Of a stretch of DNA of 64,000 nucleotides, positions 59,746 to 64,000 are shown one piece after another; the stretch's first letter is position 1; every line of letters starts with the position of its first letter. Under the pieces are notes generated by a model. The model saw only the letters and a program-made list of their open reading frames with translations, made no database searches and had not been told where the DNA came from. The position numbers and the translations under genes were made by a program. The DNA comes from Bacteroidales bacterium. GTDB lineage: Bacteria; Bacteroidota; Bacteroidia; Bacteroidales; UBA932. Where the stretch lies: contig JAFRRF010000003.1 in NCBI GenBank assembly GCA_017428245.1, positions 1 through 64,000 on the forward strand, written 5' to 3'.

Positions 59746-61185
59746 ATGAAAAAAAGTATTACGATAATCAGCTTGCTGTTCCTGCTGTCGACAGCAATCG
59801 CCGGAGCGCAGGAGCTGAGGCATAATGCCCAGTATCCGGACGATCCGGCTTTCGTACCTGTGGCAGATTCGCTGAAGGGCGTGATTCTGAGCGGCGAATT
59901 CAGTGATTCGGCAATTTATCCCGAAACCCGGCGGGAGTGGAAAGTCTATGTGCCGGTACAGTACGACGGGAAAACGCCGGCGTGCCTGCTGGTGGGACTG
60001 GACGGGATCTTGTTCAATGCCACGACGGTGCTCGACAATCTGATCGCGTCGGGCGAGATGCCGGTGACCATCGGCGTGTTCGTGCAGCCGGGCGTTTCAT
60101 ACGATGCTGACGGGAACGTGCTGCGCTATAACCGAAGCAACGAATTCGACCGGACGGACGGGACATTTGCCCGCTTCCTCGAAGAAGAGATCCTGCCGAT
60201 GGCCGAGCGCCTCGTCACACCCGACGGCCGGCCGGTGAGACTGTCGCACAACCCGGATGACCGGGCCATCTGCGGCGCCAGCAGCAGCGGCATCGCCGCC
60301 TTTTCGGCTGCCTGGAATCGCCCGGACCTTTTCCGCCGCGTTTATAGCTCGGTCGGCACCTATGTCGCCATGCGGGGCGGCAACGATTATCCGGCCCTGG
60401 TCCGCAAATACGAACCCAAGCCGCTGCGCATCTTCCTCCAGGACGGCCTGAAAGACGCCTGGAATCCCCTTTTCGGCGAATGGTGGGAGCAGAACCTGCT
60501 GCTGGAATCGGCACTCGATTTCGCGGGTTATGAGGAGATCGCCCACTGGGACCGCGGCGGCCACAGCATCTGGCACGGTACGAAGATGTTCCCCGACGCC
60601 ATGCGCTGGCTCTGGAAAGGCTGGCCCGCGCCCGTCAAAGCCGGCGACTCGCGCAACGATATGCTGCAGTCGCTGCTGGGCACGGGAAAAGACCGCGAAG
60701 GCAGATGGCAGGAGATCGCGGCGAAAGACTTGCCCAAGGCAGTCCGCAAACGGCTCGAAGCGCCTGTGACCACCCTGCTCTACCCCTCCGGCAAGCTGGA
60801 AATCTCCGTCGAGCCGCAGTCCAACTGGCTGCGCTGCGCCCTTGTCAAGCCCGACGGAACCCGCACGGCCGGCGAACAGTTCTACTGGCTGCATAATCCC
60901 GACAATCACACGCTCGAAGGGCCGATCACCCGCGACCTGGCCTTCGATACGCTGGGTAACCTCTACGTGCTCACGCCTTTCGGCATCCAGGTCTGTGACC
61001 AGAACGGCCGCGTACGGGCCATCCTCACGCTCCCCTTCGGAACGGAACAAGCCGAGGCGATCTGCTTTCTCGGAAACGAACTCTATGTGCGCATCGGCGG
61101 CCGGACCTGCGTTCGCACGCTCAAACACACGGGCTGGAATCCGGCCGACGGGTTCATTACGCCCCCCTCACAAGGACAAGGATAG
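59746..61185 (+). CDS. Esterase-D/enterochelin-esterase-like hydrolase with C-terminal propeller-like tail
   Basis: A 479-residue exported protein (signal MKKSITIISLLFLLSTAIAGA). Residues about 40-300 form an alpha/beta-hydrolase of the esterase D type, with nucleophile Ser in ICGASSSGIAAF and likely His in WDRGGHSIWHG. The last about 130 residues (ITRDLAFDTLGNLYVLTPFGIQV) look like a partial SMP-30/gluconolactonase-type beta-propeller. Substrate may be an acylated sugar or siderophore. First gene after the MITE-like element; the metal exporter follows three bases after its stop. Confidence 0.82.
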   Translation: MKKSITIISLLFLLSTAIAGAQELRHNAQYPDDPAFVPVADSLKGVILSGEFSDSAIYPETRREWKVYVPVQYDGKTPACLLVGLDGILFNATTVLDNLIASGEMPVTIGVFVQPGVSYDADGNVLRYNRSNEFDRTDGTFARFLEEEILPMAERLVTPDGRPVRLSHNPDDRAICGASSSGIAAFSAAWNRPDLFRRVYSSVGTYVAMRGGNDYPALVRKYEPKPLRIFLQDGLKDAWNPLFGEWWEQNLLLESALDFAGYEEIAHWDRGGHSIWHGTKMFPDAMRWLWKGWPAPVKAGDSRNDMLQSLLGTGKDREGRWQEIAAKDLPKAVRKRLEAPVTTLLYPSGKLEISVEPQSNWLRCALVKPDGTRTAGEQFYWLHNPDNHTLEGPITRDLAFDTLGNLYVLTPFGIQVCDQNGRVRAILTLPFGTEQAEAICFLGNELYVRIGGRTCVRTLKHTGWNPADGFITPPSQGQG

Positions 61186-61188
61186 CCT

Positions 61189-62277
61189 ATGGACGTACTG
61201 GACATTCTGATTGACGCCCTGCGGGCGGCCGTGCTCATCACCGGAATGGTGGTGATCATGATGATGATGATCGAGAGCCTGAACATCTCGTCGGGCGGCC
61301 GCTTTTTCCAGCGGCTGCAGCGGTCGAAATTCGGCCAGATCGTGGTATCGGCCCTGCTGGGATGGATTCCGGGGTGCATGGGCGGCTTCGCATCGGTTTC
61401 GCTGTTCTCCCACGGGATGATCAGCTTCGGCGCGCTGGTGGCGATGCTGATCGCCACCTCGGGCGACGAGGCGTTCGTGATGCTGACGCTCTTCCCGGGC
61501 AAGGCGCTTCTGATTTCCGCCATCATTCTGGCCATCGGCATCGCCGCCGGCGTGCTGATCGACTACGTCGGGCCGAAACTCGGGCTGAAGCCCTATGCAC
61601 TGAAGACCTGCGACGAAATGCATCTCCACAAAGAAGATGCGCACCCGGCACCGGAAACCCGGGAGCCGCATTCGAAGAAGCGCACCCTGCTGACCTGGAA
61701 ACGGGGCATCCTGTTCCTCGGTACCGCGCTCTACATCTTCGCCCTCGCCACCGGGATGCTCGAACACGAGCACGAAGGGATGGAAGAGGCCGAACACGGC
61801 GGCTTCAACCTGCTGAGCGAAGACTGGATGAATATGCTCTTCGCCGCGGTCAGCCTCATCCTGCTGGCAGTCGTCGCCTTCGGCTCCGACCACTTCGTCG
61901 AGGAGCATCTCTGGCACCACGTCATCGCCCGGCACGTACCGAAAATCTTCGCCTGGACCTTCGGCGTGCTGATCGCCCTAGGCTTCATCATGGAGCTCGT
62001 GGATGTCAACGCCTGGATCAGCGCCAACGTGCCGCTGATGATCGTGCTGGCCACGCTCATCGGCATCATCCCCGAGTCAGGACCCCACCTGATCTTCGTC
62101 ACTCTCTTCGCCGCGGGCGTCGTGCCGATGCCCGTGCTGCTGGCCAGCTGCATTTCCCAGGACGGCCACGCCGCCCTCCCGCTCCTGGCCGAATCCAAAG
62201 GCGCCTTCCTCCGCGCCAAGGCTATCAACTGCATCGTCGCCCTCGTCGTCGGCTTCATCGCTTGGGGACTGGCGTAA
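61189..62277 (+). CDS. Putative heavy-metal exporter (ArsP_2/DUF2899 type)
   Basis: A 362-residue membrane protein with about ten helices, resembling the putative heavy-metal (arsenic/manganese) exporters of the DUF2899 group. Features are GWIPGCMGGFASVSLFSHG and SGDEAFVMLTLFPGKAL in the first half, mirrored by GIIPESGPHLIFVTLFAAG and SQDGHAALPLLAESKGAF in the second. Cytoplasmic or loop segments are rich in His and acidic residues (DEMHLHKEDAHP and EHEHEGMEEAEHGG), fit for metal binding. Three-base gap after the esterase gene. Confidence 0.82.
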   Translation: MDVLDILIDALRAAVLITGMVVIMMMMIESLNISSGGRFFQRLQRSKFGQIVVSALLGWIPGCMGGFASVSLFSHGMISFGALVAMLIATSGDEAFVMLTLFPGKALLISAIILAIGIAAGVLIDYVGPKLGLKPYALKTCDEMHLHKEDAHPAPETREPHSKKRTLLTWKRGILFLGTALYIFALATGMLEHEHEGMEEAEHGGFNLLSEDWMNMLFAAVSLILLAVVAFGSDHFVEEHLWHHVIARHVPKIFAWTFGVLIALGFIMELVDVNAWISANVPLMIVLATLIGIIPESGPHLIFVTLFAAGVVPMPVLLASCISQDGHAALPLLAESKGAFLRAKAINCIVALVVGFIAWGLA

Positions 62278-62364
62278 GATTGCCGTGGCAGATATCCATC
62301 TGATAATCAGTAAAATAAACAAAATCGCTTGCGTCAAAATGCGCAAGAGAAAACAAGGAAAACT

Positions 62365-63423
62365 ATGATAATCAAAGCCTTACGCGCCACGCTCGTTTTG
62401 CTGCTGGCCGTCGTCTTCACCCTTCCGGCTTCTGCCCAGGAGAACAACAGTAATTTCGCCACGCAGACGGTCGACCGGAAGATCGAGTCGCTGCTGCTCA
62501 TCGAGCGCCTCAGCGACATCGCCTACGTCGATATCGTGCGGCTTGCCGGCCCGCCGCCCGCCTATCAGAAGAAGACCGGCACGGCCTTCAAGGATTCGCT
62601 GCTGGGCAATCAGCTGAAGTTCCATTCCTACGTCTTCATCCCCAGATCCGCGAAGCAGAACAAGAAGTATCCGCTGCTGGTGTTCCCGCACGGCGGCGTC
62701 CACAGCAGTTTCGATTCGGGATCGGTCCACATCCTCCGGGAGATGCTGGCGCAGGGCTACATCGTGATCGCGCCCGACTACCGCGGCAGCACAGGCTACG
62801 GCCGAAACTTCTATGAGAACATCGATTACGGCGGGCTCGAGAACGAAGATGTGATGGCGGCCCGCGATTATATGGTGGAAAGCTATGACATCGTGGATCC
62901 CGACCGCGTGGGCATCATAGGCTGGAGCCACGGCGGCATGATTACACTGATGAATCTGTTGCGCTATCCGGAGAAGTTCGTCTGCGGCTACGCCGGCGTG
63001 CCGGTGAGCGACGTGGGATACCGGCTCAGCTACCAGACGCCGGATTATTCCAAGAATTACACGCAGGAATACCACATCGGCGCCACGCCCCAGGAGAAGC
63101 CGGAAGAATACGCCCGCCGCTCCCCTGTGACCTATGCGAAGCAGCTGGCCAAGCCGCTTCGCATCGTCACGTGCATGAACGACGACGACGTGAGCGTGAC
63201 GGAAGTGCAGCGGATGATCGACAGCCTGACGTTCTACAACCGGAACTTCGAGTATAAGGTCTTCCCGAAGATGCCCGGCGCCCATTCTTTCGAGCGCATC
63301 GACTCGATGGAAGCCTGCGAGATCCGGCTCGACACCTACGCTTTCCTCGCCCGCTACCTCAATCCCCCGAAACCGATCAAAACCCTCAAAGAACTCCGAA
63401 AAGCAGGATATCTCTTCCATTAG
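62365..63423 (+). CDS. S9-type alpha/beta hydrolase (prolyl oligopeptidase-like)
   Basis: A 352-residue exported protein (signal MIIKALRATLVLLLAVVFTLPASAQ). Catalytic motifs are GWSHGGM (nucleophile Ser), CMNDDDVSVTE (Asp region) and MPGAHSFERID (His). It lacks the N-terminal propeller of full S9 peptidases, so it may be a peptidase or a more general esterase. The start at MIIKAL is chosen for the signal; an in-frame ATG 36 bases upstream lies in a hairpin (arms CTTGCG/CGCAAG, 62328-62347). Confidence 0.88.
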   Translation: MIIKALRATLVLLLAVVFTLPASAQENNSNFATQTVDRKIESLLLIERLSDIAYVDIVRLAGPPPAYQKKTGTAFKDSLLGNQLKFHSYVFIPRSAKQNKKYPLLVFPHGGVHSSFDSGSVHILREMLAQGYIVIAPDYRGSTGYGRNFYENIDYGGLENEDVMAARDYMVESYDIVDPDRVGIIGWSHGGMITLMNLLRYPEKFVCGYAGVPVSDVGYRLSYQTPDYSKNYTQEYHIGATPQEKPEEYARRSPVTYAKQLAKPLRIVTCMNDDDVSVTEVQRMIDSLTFYNRNFEYKVFPKMPGAHSFERIDSMEACEIRLDTYAFLARYLNPPKPIKTLKELRKAGYLFH

Positions 63424-63432
63424 CAGATCCCT

Positions 63433-64000
63433 ATGAAAAATAAAGCCTTCATTCTCTGCCTGCTGGCCGTTCTGCTCGCACTGCCCGCCGCAGCTCAGGA
63501 CCTCAAACCCGTCCGGGACAAGCAGACCCGCAAATATGGTTACCAGGCCAAAGACAAAACCTGGGTGATCGAGCCCCGTTTCGACGACGCCACCCGTTTT
63601 AAAAACGGATTTGCCGAAGTCACGATCGACGGCCGCAAAGGTCTCATCGACACGGAAGGTACGATGATCCTGCCGGCCGAATACGATGATATCAAGAAAT
63701 TCGACAAAAACGGACTCTGCGAAATCATCCGCAAGGAAGGCAAGACGAAACTGCATGGCGTCGCCGACCAGAGTGGACGGATCATTGTACCCGCAGAATG
63801 CCACTCAATCCATATTCCCAAGAATGGCGGGCTGATCATGACGCAGCGGGAATCGGATGACGAATTGTTGGCCGGCACGCTGCTCTGGGGCGTCTATGAT
63901 ATGGATGGCACGGAAATTTTCCCGCCGCAATTCGTCTCGTCCCCGAGTTTCAGCGAAGGGACCGGCATCGCCGAATCAATCTATACCGGTCTGAAGGGCG
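63433..64000 (+). CDS. WG-repeat protein, N-terminal part
   Basis: 189 codons lie in the window and the gene runs off the right edge. Signal peptide MKNKAFILCLLAVLLALPAAAQ, then repeats of the WG type: YGYQAKDKTWVIEPRFDDATRF, RKGLIDTEGTMILPAEYDD and HGVADQSGRIIVPAE. WG-repeat proteins are exported or surface-associated in Bacteroidota, with mostly unknown roles. It follows the S9-type gene by nine bases. Confidence 0.85.
   Translation, partial: MKNKAFILCLLAVLLALPAAAQDLKPVRDKQTRKYGYQAKDKTWVIEPRFDDATRFKNGFAEVTIDGRKGLIDTEGTMILPAEYDDIKKFDKNGLCEIIRKEGKTKLHGVADQSGRIIVPAECHSIHIPKNGGLIMTQRESDDELLAGTLLWGVYDMDGTEIFPPQFVSSPSFSEGTGIAESIYTGLKG

Noticed and set aside
62278..62364. Possible riboswitch in the 87-base gap before the S9-type gene
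   Set aside because: Only a 6-bp hairpin is visible; no known riboswitch core or terminator-antiterminator pair.

Overview
The window is GC-rich chromosomal DNA from a member of the Bacteroidota, most likely a gut or rumen Bacteroidales. The evidence is a SusC/SusD pair, many lipoprotein signals, TAnnTTTG-type -7 promoter elements in divergent gaps, few clear Shine-Dalgarno sites, and typical Bacteroidota families (DUF4861, DUF4957/DUF5123, DUF4421, DUF4298, M13 and M28 peptidases). The GC-rich coding DNA would fit a Rikenellaceae-like lineage, but the genus cannot be fixed from sequence alone. No rRNA, tRNA, phage, transposase or CRISPR was found.

Region 1 (1-25200, all minus strand) is a self-contained pectin/polygalacturonate utilisation locus, apparently one operon of about 25 kb. 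In transcription order it encodes GH28 polygalacturonase, a CE12-CE8 double esterase, GH105 unsaturated-uronide hydrolase, PL1 pectate lyase, SusC, SusD, a 1795-residue four-module beta-helix lipoprotein, UxaC, UxaA, UxaB, an ExuT-like hexuronate permease, a DUF4861 lipoprotein, KduD, KduI and the start of a KdgK-type kinase that runs off the left edge. Cell-envelope enzymes de-esterify and cut pectin, SusCD imports oligomers, GH105 releases unsaturated uronate, and saturated (UxaCBA) and unsaturated (KduID) branches meet at 2-keto-3-deoxygluconate. A divergent LacI-type regulator (25383-26435) shares a gap that contains a strong palindromic operator candidate.

Region 2 (26436-27114) is a gene-free island of large inverted repeats and GC-rich hairpins.

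Region 3 (27115-38235) holds a flavin reductase, a GH43-CE15 fusion in an operon with an EamA permease and a TPR protein, an M28-like peptidase with an altered active site, a GH29 alpha-fucosidase with a small membrane protein, a nucleoside phosphorylase and a SirB1-like protein.

Region 4 (38236-50088) holds an M23/LysM cell-wall protein, a DUF4421 outer-membrane protein, an M13 metallopeptidase, a DUF4298 protein, an Ntn-type amide hydrolase, a GH2 enzyme paired with a PIG-L deacetylase, a transglutaminase-like protein and MsrA.

Region 5 (50196-59502) is a tightly overlapping housekeeping operon: N-acetylmuramoyl-L-alanine amidase, uvrB, a RelA-like ppGpp synthetase with a degenerate hydrolase domain and no ACT domain, uvrA, and an acetyltransferase-like protein.

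Region 6 (59503-64000) begins with a MITE-like element and a second inverted repeat. It continues with an esterase, a heavy-metal exporter, an S9-type hydrolase and a partial WG-repeat protein.

The most unusual features are a family of small palindromes (CCGG-TCAAR-CCGG type), three of them inserted in frame in genes and two of those with 18-bp tandem duplications; the four-module beta-helix protein; the inverted-repeat island; and the degenerate RelA.
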